DNA from: Cylindrodendrum hubeiense
Lineage: Eukaryota > Ascomycota > Sordariomycetes > Hypocreales > Nectriaceae
DNA length: 64,000 nt
Direction: 5' to 3'
NCBI GenBank assembly: GCA_014621425.1
Contig: JAANBB010000054.1
Location: forward strand, 62,001-126,000
In this document: positions 34,890 through 46,437 of the stretch, piece by piece
Position numbering within the stretch: position 1 is the stretch's first letter
Layout of the letters: each line of letters starts with the position of its first letter
Made by a program: the position numbers and the translations under genes
Notes under the pieces: generated by a model
Told to the model about the DNA's origin: nothing
What the model saw: only the letters and a program-made list of their open reading frames with translations
Database searches by the model: none

Positions 34890-36663
34890 TTACGAAAATG
34901 AACTCAAGGCGTCTGAAAAGTTCCACTTACCAGATGAGCAATCGAGGAGAGGCCATTTCCATGCAAATTCTTTGCTCAGCCTCCAGGTGCGCATATGATG
35001 GATCCCAGGGTGGGATATACCGCGCTGCTTGAGTTGTTCATGCTTTTCTTCGCCGATTTTTGACACTGGGTTAGATGGTTCGGATAGGCTTGATTGGGAT
35101 TGCCCTAGATTAGTATTTCGCACGCGATTCGCGAGCTCATGCACAATTAGATCCTCGGCCGGATCAAAGCCCATAGAACAAGCTAGATCCAGCGGGACAT
35201 GCAGATACGTCCAGTCCAGATCTTCCAGACAAGTCGATGTTCCGTCAGCTGCCGCCTGTCTCTCTTGCATAAACATGGCGTTTTGCACGTAATCATACAC
35301 GCCTATCGCGACCTCCTTCTCTGGTATCTCAATCACGGCATGCAGGGTAAGCTCTTGGCACAGCAAATCCAAATCAAGGGAGTCTCGGTGCAGGATCATC
35401 TGGTCGCGTATTGAAGGCCAGGTTATGAAGTCGATGATGATAGGGTAGAATGCCGAGGCGTCCTGTAGCGGAGTGGGTCGAAAAGGCTCCGGGATAGCGA
35501 TGCGGAATTCTGTCGTGTTGCACAGTCTCCACTGTAGAATGCGTTCCAAGCATCTGAAGAAATTCTAGAAAAGTTTAGTTATCATTGACACCCAACTGAG
35601 ACATCCCCAAAGGGAAGTGTTTAAGCTAACCGAGCCGTATATGTACGTTGTCAGGCCAGAAAACAACGCTATGACATTTACACCCGCCGACGAAATTTGT
35701 TGAATGACTTGCGTCTGGTCATAATTGCTGCGAGGTGCTAACAGTTCCGTCGAGTTTGAGCTATTTGCTTCCGCAGTTTCAGCAATATAACGCTTGCAAG
35801 CCGCCTCGACTTTATCTGCGAATGCCGTCTTTGATAAGATCGGTGCGACGTTTATGGATAGGAAAAACGGGTCGGTGTAGGGTTGGAGTGCATCAAACAG
35901 CTCTGGTCCCTCACCAATGGTGGGCGACTTTGATAAGTTGCCGAAAACATTGGAGGTTGATATTTCTTGTGAGGTAGTTACCACCGGTTCCTTACCACGC
36001 GGCTCGGGTGCGTTTCGTTCAATGTTGGATGCAAGTACAGGTCCATACGTATCAGACGGCGGAGATGTCGTCAAGATGCTTTGCTGTTTGTTCTGGGCGA
36101 CAGCTCTAGCGGTGAGTGATTCAAGCTGGAGCTGATTCGCCTGAGGTGACGAGGCCGAGCCATGTTCACTCCCATGGTCTTTTAATAGACTATCAAAAAG
36201 ACCGTCCTCTGAGCGAGATCTGTCAATCAAAGTTCGAAAAATAAATATCATCGCTATAGGGAAGTTGCAGCTTACCAGCAGCAGCCGAGGCACTTTGTCC
36301 AATGTACGTGAGCTTTTGCCGGAGCCCGATCAGGTTATCTTTGAGACGACGGTTTTCATCGAGCAGCTCCAGGTGACTGCGCAATAACTTGTCGTAACGA
36401 GCATCTTCATTCTGGGTTACCTGGCCCGATTTGATGGCCTCGACAAACGACTCTAGGTACTGCAGTCGACTTTGCTGTTTCTCGCGAAAGCTCTTTTGCG
36501 CAACTCGATTCTGTGCTCGTTTTTTATCCTCTTCGGCTGCCGCAGCCACGCGACCGGAGGGTTTTCGCTTACGTGCCCGAGTCGAGGGTAGCCGGTCGTT
36601 CGTAGATGCAGAATCCATCGGTGGGACGACAGCGCAAGGTTCAGTTAGTGAGAGGGCATTCAA
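34890..36663 (-). CDS. bZIP transcription factor with DUF3425 domain
   Basis: Predicted nuclear regulator of 546 residues. Exons: 36663-36276, 36208-35631 and 35564-34890 (sum divisible by three). The basic region KKRAQNRVAQKSFREKQQ carries the fungal AP-1/Pap1-like signature N-x3-Q-x2-FR and is followed by a leucine zipper with coiled-coil heptads (LQYLESFVEAI, LLDENRRLKDNLIGLRQKL). The C-terminal third is the DUF3425 domain typical of fungal bZIPs (FLSINVAPILSK; ITWPSIRDQMI; FDPAEDLIVHELANRVRN). This bZIP-DUF3425 class often lies beside detoxification or secondary-metabolite genes. The next gene is an old yellow enzyme transcribed in the same direction, 330 bases away, followed by a drug-type MFS. 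Whether it regulates them is not shown. Confidence 0.88.
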
Positions 36664-36992
36664 GTGAATACGGCTTCTCTTTCCTGAGTGATGTTGGGAG
36701 ACCTCAATTTCCGACTACGCGGTAACAGTGCCGTCTAAATAATGTACCAGGTACCCCGCATCTCTTTTTACTTTATTCGGATGCGTGCTTGGCATGTGTG
36801 CGGCAATCCGGCGATTAAACGAAACCGATCCGGGAATGCTGATGTAACTGTCACCACCTCTGTGGGTTTTACTACCATATTTGGTCCCCTTCTTAAAGCA
36901 CCGGCTTTTTAAATTAAAAGAATTATCATTTCACTCATCGGTTAATAACTGTTCATACACCGTTGTTCAATTGTTATTATCTTAGCTAACCA
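36664..36992. other. Intergenic, bZIP promoter
   Basis: Short region between the 3' end of the old yellow enzyme gene and the bZIP start. It has CGG half-sites but no N7 or N11 pair. Confidence 0.5.
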
Positions 36993-38102
36993 TTACTTAG
37001 CCTCTATACTCTCCAGAAACTGCTGGCTGAATGGGTAGTCCACGTAGCCTTTTCGTAGCTTGGGAGTATAGAAATACGTTCGCTCGTAATTCTCCAACCC
37101 GACTCCCGACTTGATCCGGAAGACGAGATCGGGATTGGCGACAAAGTATCTGCCAAATACAATGGCGATATCATAGTTCCTGTAAGTCTCATCCACAGCC
37201 GCCTTAGCCGAGTCGGCCTGGAAACCTCCGGCGATCAGCACCGGGCTGACGTTATCCCACAGCTCAACCATCCATTTGATCGTCTTCTGTCCGCCGCATT
37301 CAGCATCGTCGTTGCCTCGGATCCGCGCTTCAATCAGATGTAAATATGCAAGGCCTAGCGGTTTCAGTTGTTCCGTCAGGTACTTGAAAGTCGGCTCCGG
37401 GTCTTCCATCAACATGCCGAGAAAGTCGCTATATGGACTAAGTCGCATGGCCGTCTTGTCGGCCCCAATGGCCCCAATGATGGCCTTGGTAACTTCCACG
37501 TGGAATCTTGTTCGGTTCTCGATGCTTCCACCCCATTTGTCGGTTCGTGTGTTGCAGGTATTTTGCAAGAACTGGTCGAGAAGGTAGCCATTGGCACCGT
37601 GGATTTCAACACCGTCAAAGCCGGCGGCAACAGCATTCTTTGCTGCAGTAGCATAGTCTGCGATTGTCCGATCGATATCCTCCTCAGACATGCCGACGGG
37701 CAAAGGGTGATCGGCGGTTACGGGCGTGGCGCTGCTCGACAAGAGCTTGAAGCCACCTTGTTTGAGGACCTCCGGCTGCCCTGCACGGCCTTGATGCCAG
37801 AGCTGGCAATACATTTTGCATCCCTGGTCATGCACCATGTCGGTAATATCCTTCCAGGCGGCGATTTGAGCCTCGCTCCAGATTCCAGGGATATTCTGTG
37901 CGCTTGCTGCAGCGCGAGAGATGATGGTAGCCTCAGAGATGATAAGGGTTCCCGGGACACAAGCACGCTGCTTGTAGTATTCCTTTGTCATTTCCGTTGG
38001 GAGCCAATCGTCGTCGCAGCGGAACCGCGTCAGGGGGGCCATGACCAAGCGGTGGCCCAGCTCGGTTGACCCCACGGTCAGAGGCTCAAAGAGCTTTGTC
38101 AT
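36993..38102 (-). CDS. Old yellow enzyme-type NADH:flavin oxidoreductase
   Basis: FMN-dependent ene-reductase of the OYE family, 369 residues, intronless. Landmarks in order: RLVMAPLTRFRCDDD, GTLIISEATIISR, GCKMYCQLWHQGRAG, the active-site H-x-x-N in VEIHGANGYLLDQF, then WGGSIENRTRFHVEV, LSPYSDF and FGRYFVANPDL. These enzymes reduce alkenes conjugated to carbonyl or imide groups; maleimides are classic substrates. The gene is divergent from a DHA2 MFS transporter across a 657-bp promoter that contains a TCGG-N11-CCGA site shared with downstream genes. By analogy HxnT of the Aspergillus nicotinate cluster is also an OYE; orthology is not claimed. Confidence 0.94.
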   Translation of the reverse strand: MTKLFEPLTVGSTELGHRLVMAPLTRFRCDDDWLPTEMTKEYYKQRACVPGTLIISEATIISRAAASAQNIPGIWSEAQIAAWKDITDMVHDQGCKMYCQLWHQGRAGQPEVLKQGGFKLLSSSATPVTADHPLPVGMSEEDIDRTIADYATAAKNAVAAGFDGVEIHGANGYLLDQFLQNTCNTRTDKWGGSIENRTRFHVEVTKAIIGAIGADKTAMRLSPYSDFLGMLMEDPEPTFKYLTEQLKPLGLAYLHLIEARIRGNDDAECGGQKTIKWMVELWDNVSPVLIAGGFQADSAKAAVDETYRNYDIAIVFGRYFVANPDLVFRIKSGVGLENYERTYFYTPKLRKGYVDYPFSQQFLESIEAK

Positions 38103-38759
38103 TGTGAATTCAGTGTCCCGTGAAGCTGTAGACAGAGCGCCAAGTTACCGCTCAACGTTGAATTTCTGAGAATTAAGATGCTCGCGAAGTTTGCAAAAGG
38201 CGCAGCACATGGATCAGATGCGACACGCTGGCACAGCTTAGTTGCTTGGTCATGCTGATACTGACGCTACCCGATAAGATATCGTGTAGCTGTCCACCCA
38301 CCCCATTCATGGGATAATTGCCCCACTGATACTGATTTAGTCGGCCTGCGCCGTCGGTTCAGAAGTTGCCGATGTGGATCTTGGCTTCGGCCTCGACAAG
38401 TGGCTCCTTGTGGGGAACCCTGCCCTAGGGAGTGTTGATCCGATTCTGAACGAATAGCACCGTGGTGCCGGCCGGGGAATCGCCATGACAGGCAAGAAAA
38501 TCCTACGCTGGCTTTGGGGGTGCAGAGGATCTTCTCAAGTTTTGACCTTGCAATTAATCACAGCCGTGACACCCGGGAATTTAGTACATGCCCAATGACA
38601 AGTCGGCATGACCTCCGAGATCTTATATCCGGCGGTCTATTGTCTGCCTTCGCACTACTCCGAATGCATACAATCTTTGTTGTGCGATATTTTATCGTTG
38701 CTTTCAGGCAAACTTCTTTTCTCCGTTGAATCATTCTCCTGTTGAAACACCCCGTCAGC
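38103..38759. other. Divergent promoter of OYE and MFS genes
   Basis: No gene. It holds the TCGG-N11-CCGA site at 38354-38372 and an overlapping TCGG-N6-CCG arrangement just upstream. Confidence 0.55.
38354..38372. promoter_or_regulatory. TCGG-N11-CCGA site (OYE/MFS promoter)
   Basis: TCGG-TTCAGAAGTTG-CCGA, continuing TG to give CCGATG. It has Gal4-like 11-base spacing of CGG half-sites, and is the same motif found upstream of the PuuE-like, Zn2Cys6/NCS1 and amidase genes. Confidence 0.65.
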
Positions 38760-40601
38760 ATGAAAGATCAAGATGTTGGCTCGGACGCCCTGGCCGTTGT
38801 CGCTTCCGAGTGCGAAAAGCCGGGCATGGGGACAGGTTCTAGCGATGGCGAAATCAACCAACAGAACGTTCTCTCATCGGCGGTCGAGCCTCAGGATACC
38901 AGCGATGCGGAGAGCATTGGAGGTCAGCGCAACACCATGTCGAAAAAGCGCCTCCTGATCTCCATCTCCACTCTGTCCATCTGCCTTTTTGTATCATTTG
39001 TTGACCAAACAAGCGTCTCAACTGCAACTCCGGCGATAGCTGGAGAACTAGATACTGGAACATCGACATCATGGATTGGTGCGTCGTTCCTCATCGCATC
39101 CACTGCTTTCCAGCTCATCAACGGCCGGCTGTCTGACATCTTTGGGAGGAAAACCCTACTCCTCATATGTCTGGCGCTGATGGGCTTGGGTGATCTTGCT
39201 TGCGGGTTTGCTAAGAATGCTGAGCAATTGTTTGCTTTCCGTTCGGTTGCGGGCATAGGCGGAGGTGGCATCAACAGTTTGGTCATGATTATTGTCAGCG
39301 ACATCACTACGTTGAAGAATCGCGGAAAGTACCAGGGCAAGTAAATCGCATCTTATCCGAATTGTTGAATGTAGTAACAAAGAATTACAGGTATCCTTGG
39401 CGCCACCATTGCTCTTGCAAACGGGGTCGGGCCCTTTCTCGGCGGTGCCGTGGTGGAATCTTCTACATGGCGTTGGGTGTTCTGGATGATCCCGATAATC
39501 ACTCTCCCAACAGCAGTTGTGATTTGGTTTTATCTCCCGCTGAAGCATCAACCGGGGAACCTTGTCGACAAGATGAAGCAGATTGACTATGGCGGTATTG
39601 CACTCAACATGGCATCCACGCTGCTTTTGCTGATCCCACTGTCTGGCGGTGGTGTCACTTACTCCTGGACATCGGCGTTCGTCCTTTCGACAATAATCAT
39701 CGGCGTTTTACTCGGGGTCTCTTTCGTCTTGTTCGAATGGAAGCTTGCCAAACTGCCCATCATGCCTCTGCGTCTTTACCAGGCTCCGCACTGCAGCGCG
39801 CTGTATGCTCAGACCTTCCTCATGGGTCTCGCGTACTTTGGCAACTTCTTCTACCTTCCCATATATTTCCAGTCCATTCTCAAATACTCTGCATTGGTTT
39901 CTGGCGCCCTTATTCTTCCCGTCGTCATCACAACGTCGATCACCTCTATCCTATCGGGCCAATACATGAGCCGTGCTAGTCTTTACATGCCCTGCATTCT
40001 TGTTGGCTTTGTTCTATGGACTGTCGGAAATGGTCTCACGTTGCTCTTTGATCACGATACAGGCCTTGGGCCATTAATTGGCATCCTCATCGTCGAGGGC
40101 GCTGGGATTGGTCTCACTCTCCAGCCAACCCTCGTGGGGATGTATGCCAATAGTCGCAGCGAAGATCGCGCGGTGACAACAGGTCTACGAAATTTTATCC
40201 GCACCATCGCCGGCGCCTTCGGTCTCGTCATTTCAGGCGTCATTCTCTCCAACACACTCAGCAAAGGCTTGTCCGGTGATGCATCAATGACCGATGACAT
40301 GATTGCTCAACTTACGTCTTCTACATACGTACTAGATGATATGAATATTTCGGAAGAGGAGAAAGAACATATTTTGCAGGTGTACATGAACGGTTTGCAT
40401 TACATCTTCATATTCTACACCTGTTGCTCGGGACTGAGTGTACTATTGACAGCCTGGGTTGGGAACACGAGCCTAGACCCTCAAAAAACGGTGACCAGTG
40501 TGGAGAATAGTACGACAAATACAGTGGAGGAAGAAGAAAATGAACGATCTAGTGATGTAGAAATGGCAGTGGGTGGTCAAAATAGGAGAGCTGAGGTTTA
40601 G
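38760..40601 (+). CDS. MFS transporter, DHA2 (14-helix) drug/metabolite type
   Basis: Plasma-membrane MFS exporter-like protein of 595 residues. Exons: 38760-39336 and 39391-40601; only a GC-AG intron gives a frame-preserving join, and the exon sum is then divisible by three. The N-terminus is hydrophilic (about 60 residues). MFS landmarks: LDTGTSTSWIGASFLIASTA, NGRLSDIFGRKTLL (motif A), FRSVAGIGGGGINSL, and VGPFLGGAVVESSTWRWVFW (motif C). The C-terminal tail is acidic and Glu-rich. DHA2 members export toxins, drugs or amino acids, and some take up substrates. It shares its promoter with the OYE gene, suggesting export of, or protection from, the compound the enzyme handles. Confidence 0.92.
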
Positions 40602-41183
40602 GCAACCGCTGAAAAATAGTGACATTAGGCAGTGGTTTAAGGAACGGACAGCCACTTTTAAACGCGTGGCTAGAAGCATTGCATGGGAATGGCGATTCGC
40701 TTTGACATGGAAAGAATTGGATATAACATTAGATGTAGTTATTGATAAGTCAGGGCTTGCTTCTACTGGCCCTCTCATGCTTATTTCTGATTCCGGTTTG
40801 CGTATAATTTGACGATACTTCCAATGGACCTGGCTACCCTGAAGAAGTAGTATCAAGCTGCATTCTCAGGGGCCAAGTATTAATGTCTTAGCCTAAACGC
40901 TAGTAGTTTATTCTGTTGCCTTCCCGTTACATAATCCAAATTCTGCATGTTGATAGGTGGGCGGCCTCTACGCAATGTGGCGGAGTGCCGCGCAGCCACT
41001 GAAGCATCCCTGTCGTACTTTCGTATCCATCACACTGTCAGCGTCTACCTGGGCATCCAACACATTGGGCAATCTCATCATCATCATTTATACCTCATTT
41101 TCCCTTCTTATTCAGACTCCTATTTTCTTCCCATAATCCTTTGTACATACACAACAGTGATACACCTGTCTTTTACCTTCAAA
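40602..41183. other. Intergenic, no gene recognised
   Basis: 3' flank of the MFS gene and leader of the alpha/beta hydrolase. I found no CGG-N7-CCG or TCGG-N11-CCGA here. Confidence 0.5.
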
Positions 41184-42176
41184 ATGACCACTATGGAACG
41201 TGAAGCCGAGCAAGTCGTTGAGACGCCCTCCGACCCCCAGACTGATCAGCCGCTCGAGAAAGACCGTTCGTCTCAAGTCGTCACAATACCTGGTGCCAAC
41301 CGGGCGGTCGGCTTCGCAGAGTATGGATCTAAATCTGGAACTGCTGTCATCTACCTTCACGGCCTACCAGGATCTCGTTTTGAGGCTTCATTATGGGAGG
41401 CAAACGCAACGGCTCTCGACGTGCGTCTCATCGCACTTGACCGACCTGGCATGGGTCTCTCAACCCACCATCCAGACCGTACAATGACGACATATCCAGC
41501 CGATGTGGCTGCGGTGGCAAAACACTTGCAACTCGCCAAATACTTCATCCTTGCTGTTTCTGGAGGCGGCGGCTATGCCTTGGCCTGTGCATCACGAACC
41601 GACCAACTCCTTGGGCTCCAGGGCGTGGGAGTGGTGGGCGGTCTTGGGCCACGCAACATGACGCAGCAGGGCATGGGCTTGATTCAAAGGCTTAGCTTCC
41701 ATGCAATGGACTGGATTCCAAATGGCGTTGTCGGATGGATGTGGGATGCCATGATTGGGAAATCAGCGAGGAACCGTGATACGACAGTACTCGACAAGGC
41801 AGTCAGAAAGCTCTTGGCAAAAGAAGTAAAAGGCCCAGATGATGACATTGCGAACGACGAGAGCAATATACGGAGTTTGACAAGCTCATTACGGGGTGCA
41901 TTTATTCAGGGAAGCCATGGCTACGTGCGCGAAGCAAGCCTGGTTGTAAAGCCCTGGGGTTTTGATTTGGAGGATATTAATGGCATTCAAGTCAGGCTAT
42001 GGTATGGTGAAAAGGACGATCTTGCCCCGCCAGCTGTGGGCAAGGCCATGGCTGACAAGATCGTTGGCGCTGTTTTCACAATGTACGAGGGAGAAAGCCA
42101 TACGGCGTCCGTCATGCGGCACCAGAAGGAGATCCTGACAGCTTTGTGTGGATTGAGTGTAAATGAGGCGTCTTGA
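41184..42176 (+). CDS. Alpha/beta hydrolase
   Basis: Single-exon hydrolase of 330 residues. I start it at the Met of MTTMEREAEQVVE; an in-frame extension upstream reads through CT-rich leader sequence and is not protein-like. Fold landmarks: VIYLHGLPGSRFEA (oxyanion HG), LIALDRPGMGLST, the nucleophile Ser in LAVSGGGGYALA, the acid in WYGEKDDLAPP and the His in GESHTASVM. There is no signal peptide, so it is cytosolic. It resembles epoxide-hydrolase/haloperoxidase-like esterases; the substrate is unknown. It sits inside the proposed N-heterocycle cluster but lacks the shared promoter motif, so membership is by position only. Confidence 0.88.
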   Translation: MTTMEREAEQVVETPSDPQTDQPLEKDRSSQVVTIPGANRAVGFAEYGSKSGTAVIYLHGLPGSRFEASLWEANATALDVRLIALDRPGMGLSTHHPDRTMTTYPADVAAVAKHLQLAKYFILAVSGGGGYALACASRTDQLLGLQGVGVVGGLGPRNMTQQGMGLIQRLSFHAMDWIPNGVVGWMWDAMIGKSARNRDTTVLDKAVRKLLAKEVKGPDDDIANDESNIRSLTSSLRGAFIQGSHGYVREASLVVKPWGFDLEDINGIQVRLWYGEKDDLAPPAVGKAMADKIVGAVFTMYEGESHTASVMRHQKEILTALCGLSVNEAS

Positions 42177-42496
42177 AGTCTTAGGCAAACGTCATTTGTG
42201 AGTGGCCGGAGATGAGTGGTTTAATAAGTTGGCAGAATTAAGTGTACTACAATCTGGAAATAATTATTTATTATTCACTATGTCCACCCACCGTTTAGTT
42301 AATCATACATACGGGCAAAACATTTCGGCAACTCTGGAGCCGGCCGGGACTGTTTGACCGATTGCGCTGCCGACTCGTGTCCATGGCAAGTGGGACGCGA
42401 TAAGAAGCACAATTGCAGGGAGATAACCGAGCTTATCGAAACCCCTCGCCATGCGCCGTAGCATTGCAGCACTATGATCTACGCTTCCGTCTCCTT

Positions 42497-42515
42497 TCGG
42501 GCACTTTCTGTCCGA
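42497..42515. promoter_or_regulatory. TCGG-N11-CCGA site (PuuE-like promoter)
   Basis: TCGG-GCACTTTCTGT-CCGA, 168 bases before the ATG, immediately followed by a CCGATG. Confidence 0.65.
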
Positions 42516-42529
42516 CCGATGAAAAGCGA

Positions 42530-42542
42530 CGGAATGCGCCGA
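42530..42542. promoter_or_regulatory. CGG-N6-CCGA site
   Basis: CGG-AATGCG-CCGA. It has the spacing of UaY/Ppr1-type nucleobase regulators (TCGG-N6-CCGA), lacking the leading T. Confidence 0.35.
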
Positions 42543-42682
42543 TGACGGCCGGATTGGGGGTTTGGTCCACCTGCCGACGATAAATACAAATCATAGATGG
42601 CTCTCTGATCTGCAGTCCTATTTCCAAGCGTCAATATCCATCAATTCTCTACTGGCTTCAATCATCCAATCACATAATCACC

Positions 42683-43722
42683 ATGCCTGAAATCTACGCT
42701 TCTCATCCCGACTACGGCTTCGCCCGTGACTTCAAGGGCTATGGCGAGAAAGGACTGGAAGGCTTGAAATGGCCCAAGGATGCCAAAATCGCCGTTTCTT
42801 TTGTCATCAACTACGAAGAGGTACGCTTTACTCCATTTTAAAACAAGTATCATTCACTCATTCTTCAAAGGGTGGCGAGCGCTCCGTCCTCAGCGGCGAT
42901 GGTGTCGCGGAGACCAACCTCCGTGAGCACCCTGGAGAAGCCCGCCAGAACGAGCGCAACTACAACGCCGAGTCTGAGTACGAATATGGCTCGCGCGTCG
43001 GCTTCTGGAGGCTTTTCAAGATGTTCAACTCGTACAAGATGAAGTTCACTCTCTACGCTGTCGCCCAGGCCGTTGAGCAGCAGCCGGAGGTCGCCACGCG
43101 CTGTGTCGAGGAGGGACACGATGTCGCGTCACATGCATACCGCTGGGTTGACCACCACGATTGGTCCATCGAGAAGGAGAAGGAGTACATTCGCAAGGGC
43201 ATCACCAGCCTCAAGAGCCTGACCGGGTACGCACCCAGGGGCTGGTACTACGGCCGTCCCTCGCCCCACAGCCGCAGTTTGGTCCCCCAGGTGTACGAGG
43301 AGATGGGCGAAGAGCTTGTCTGGGCCAGTGACACGTACGCCGACGACGTTCCCTACTGGATTGATCTACCCATGGAACGTGAAAAGAAGGATCCTAAGGG
43401 CTGTCTGATGGTGCCATACAGCTACGACTGCAACGATTTTAAGTTCCACGTTCAGGGCTCCGGATTCCGCGACCCCAATGGCTTCTACACCCATTTGCAG
43501 AATGCGTTCGACGTGCTATATGAGGAGGGAGAGGCCGGAGAGCCCAAGATGATGACCATTGGTTTGCACTGCCGTATCGTTGGTCGCCCGGGACGATACA
43601 AGGCCCTGAGGGACTTTGTCGATTACATCTCAAAGAAGGAGGGTGTCTGGGTTGCGACGAGGACAGAGATTGCAGAGGCATTCAAGAAGCAATACCCTTA
43701 TAAGAAGGGCCAATTGGCTTGA
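42683..43722 (+). CDS. PuuE-like polysaccharide deacetylase-fold amidohydrolase
   Basis: Metal-dependent amidohydrolase of the PuuE/cyclic imide hydrolase branch of the polysaccharide deacetylase family, 329 residues. Exons 42683-42820 and 42871-43722 (50-base intron; sum divisible by three). It follows bacterial PuuE allantoinase along its length: AVSFVINYEEGGERSVLSGD, the EYGSRVGFWR block, KFTLYAVAQAVEQQPEVA, GHDVASHAYRWVDH with metal-site His residues, RGWYYGRPSPHSRSLV, LMVPYSYDCNDFKF, and MTIGLHCRIVGRPGRYKAL. There is no signal peptide or chitin-binding module, so a cytosolic ring-opening amidase acting on allantoin or a cyclic imide is more likely than a wall chitin deacetylase. Annotators often mislabel this family as chitin deacetylase. 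Confidence 0.88.
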
Positions 43723-43829
43723 GCGAAATATGTAGTAAATTTCCATCAATACTTTTCAGCCTTTGTGTCCAATACTTCACTGATGATAAGAAAGTGCTTG
43801 AAACATAATTCGTGATCGCATAATTATTC

Positions 43830-46437
43830 TTATCGAAGCCCTTCCATGCCGCCGAAGTCCCAACCATCAGTCTCCATCAACCCTCGTTGTCCCGTTTGTA
43901 TGCTATCTTCAAGCCCTGGTTCAGGGACTAGGGTCTCTTCCTCTCTTAACATCTCACTCCACATCCGCCATCCATGCCAGCCACCCGGAGCCTCTTCGTC
44001 AACCTCCATAAAGGCCTCTTTTACAGCGTCAGAGATCATGTGAATCATTTTGGGTCCTCCTTCGCTAGTTTCATCCCCTTCCTCCGTATTCATGTTTTCT
44101 TGGTGAGACCTCGCAGGAGCGGCTTTTCTGAGTGACTCAATATCCAAATCAACCTTCAGTGGCTGTCGTCTAGAAGTTCCTCCCGGCGAACCACCAGTCT
44201 CGGCCATCAAGGATGAGGAAGGGTTCACCAATGTCTTAATTAAGCTCCCGGACAACGCATCAAAGATATCGCGATACTTGACAGCTCCTGCCCACTTCTC
44301 TCCAAATATCGTAAGACTTTGTGAGCATGCCTGCGTGGCTTCGATGACATCATAAGAGAAGAGACTGCGATCTCGCCATAGGCAGAAGACGAGCGTTAAA
44401 CCAGCGACGAAGCAGCTGTGCAAGGATATCATGGTATAGCTCAGTGTCTTTTGTTGATTCAGTCGCTTATAGGCAATGCACACACAAGCAGCGGACCGTG
44501 CGCTGGTGATGAAACGATGATCAGATGGATCTAGAGTAGGGAGGAGAACTGTGAAAAGACTCAGGACAGCTTTGTGATATTGTCTATCACATGTTAGCTC
44601 TTACGCCTGGCAGGTAAATTCATCATTTGACCTACAGATTGAAGAAATCCTGGGAATCATGAGAAGAGCTCTCGGGATCGTACATCCAGGTGATCTTAGC
44701 ACCTTTTGGTGGATGGGGAGTTGTCTGCACCCAGTCGTCAAGATCGGCCCGCATGCTGGCAATTTTTGCATCCAGCTTGGCCCTCTCCACGGTCGCCCCC
44801 AAAGGAACATCCTTGTCGACGCGAAATACAGTCCGGTGGATTTGGGACTGAATTCGCTCCAGTTTGATGACGTGGATGAAGGGTTCAATATTCGACCAGG
44901 GATTCGCCTCCGTCGGATCGGGTGCATCTTTGTGAGTCAATGTCCAGAACTCGGTGCTGGGAGTTGGAAGCTATTTGAAACAAATGTGTCAGTTACCAGG
45001 ATCAAGAAATCAGTCATCACAAACTAACAGGACTCACCTCGACATTGATATCTCGATCTGCAATTGCGAGTGCACGTCCAAGGACAAAGCTTGTGGCCCT
45101 GTCTAGGCAATAGCAAGACCAAAAGGCACGTCTTCGAAGCTCAAGATCCCGTGCAGCATACGTTGATGAATTATTCCGACGCTTCCTATGCAGACCGAGC
45201 TCAATGCAAAGAGACACTGCATATCTGACCTGGCTCCAAGATCCAGCTCCGTATGGGGATCTTTGTCCATGGAGAGCCAGAAGGAGTAAAAATTGAACTG
45301 TTGAAAGGTTATGCTGCTCTAGAATGAAGTCCATCGGCTCAATAGCCGCCATTAAGTGCTTTTCTGGGTCGACTCCGCAGGACTTTCTGGTGAGGTGCAA
45401 AAAACGCGCCGAGATAGCATAGATCAAGTGCATGATGCTTCTTTGGGTGATTGAAAGTGATCCCTGATCATATTGTCGCTCAAACAGCGCTATGTAGACC
45501 TTCCGGTCAAGCAAAGGCCACCGCGTATGGATTCGGTCGAAAAATACGTCAAATAGTAACCGGGCTTTGTCGAAGAATGGGAACTCGGATAATGTGTCGC
45601 TCGCATGCACCAAGGAGGGCTCGGCAGACACAGTTGGCTTGGGCACATCAGGTCGATGGGAATATGACGCATCCATGGCTTGGGCAATGGCCCGGCCATT
45701 TGACCCATGAAATATTGAAGCTTGAATCATACGCGCAATGGCAGCACCTGAACTTGAGCCTAGATAGAACGGCTCTGGTGCTGCGTCTTGCGTCCCGGAT
45801 GCGCATAGGGAGAGATATGCAACACCATCAACGAGGAACGACTGCTCATCGCCGTCGATATCATCCGAGACAGAGTCTCGATGTGATGAGTAAGATTCAC
45901 GACGAGGAGGAATTCTAGAAGTCTCATTGTGCGGAGTCTGTACGAGATTTGAGGTTGAAGATACTGCCTCAAAATGGTCTTCGGCGTACGCTGGCAGCCG
46001 GGCTTCTAGAAAGGCGATACGTTCTTCCAAAGCATTGATGTAACTACGTATATGTCAGTGCTATTCAACTAAACGGGTTGAAAAGATTTCAAAGACATAC
46101 AGCGATTTCCCGCCCGGGTACTGTGGGCGTATGGATCTCTCGTAGATGCACGCGGCGCCAGCACGGTCACACGACTTGCATACAGGATGAGCACCATCGC
46201 ACTAAGATGCAGTCAGCATTACCTTGCATTGAACAGAGAGTCGGGACAGTTCGTCCCGGGAGTAGATCGCACCCGCTGCTTCCTTCGCTTGCATCGCTTG
46301 CACGCCAAGGCGACTCGAGACTTTCGTGGATGTGGAGTCGAGATAGTACTGCCCCTTGATGGTTCAATAACCCCGGCCGGGGTAGTTCCAGGGCTCATGG
46401 GGCTCTCATTCTCTGGGTGCGTAAAGTTTTCGCTCAT
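43830..46437 (-). CDS. Zn2Cys6 transcription factor, fungal-specific TF domain
   Basis: Putative local regulator. It starts at 46437 (MSENFTHPENESPMS). The zinc cluster is split by a 71-base intron (46202-46272): ACKRCKRRKQR joins CDGAHPVCKSCDRAG, completing C-x2-C-x6-C-x5-C-x2-C. A second intron precedes YINALEERIAFLEARLPAY, a short coiled-coil dimerisation helix. The fungal-specific TF domain follows (FFDRIHTRWPLLDR, ARFLHL, YAVSLCIELGLHRKRR, RRRAFWSCYCLDR). The C-terminus is acidic, ending GGMEGLR. It is divergent from the NCS1 permease, and the intergenic region holds a TCGG-N11-CCGA site. Being inside the block whose promoters carry that motif, it is the best candidate to bind it. Confidence 0.88.

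Larger units (their letters stand above)
42177..42682. other. Promoter region of the PuuE-like gene
   Basis: No gene. Contains TCGG-N11-CCGA (42497-42515) and, 15 bases on, CGG-AATGCG-CCGA (42530-42542), which has the 6-base spacing of the purine regulator UaY/Ppr1 class. Confidence 0.55.

Noticed and set aside
40947..41183. N-terminal extension of the alpha/beta hydrolase
   Set aside because: The extension is translated CT-rich leader (His, Tyr and Ser runs); the family starts near the Met at 41184.
42683..43722. Annotation as a chitin deacetylase
   Set aside because: No secretion signal or chitin-binding module, and the full-length block pattern is that of PuuE/cyclic imide hydrolases.
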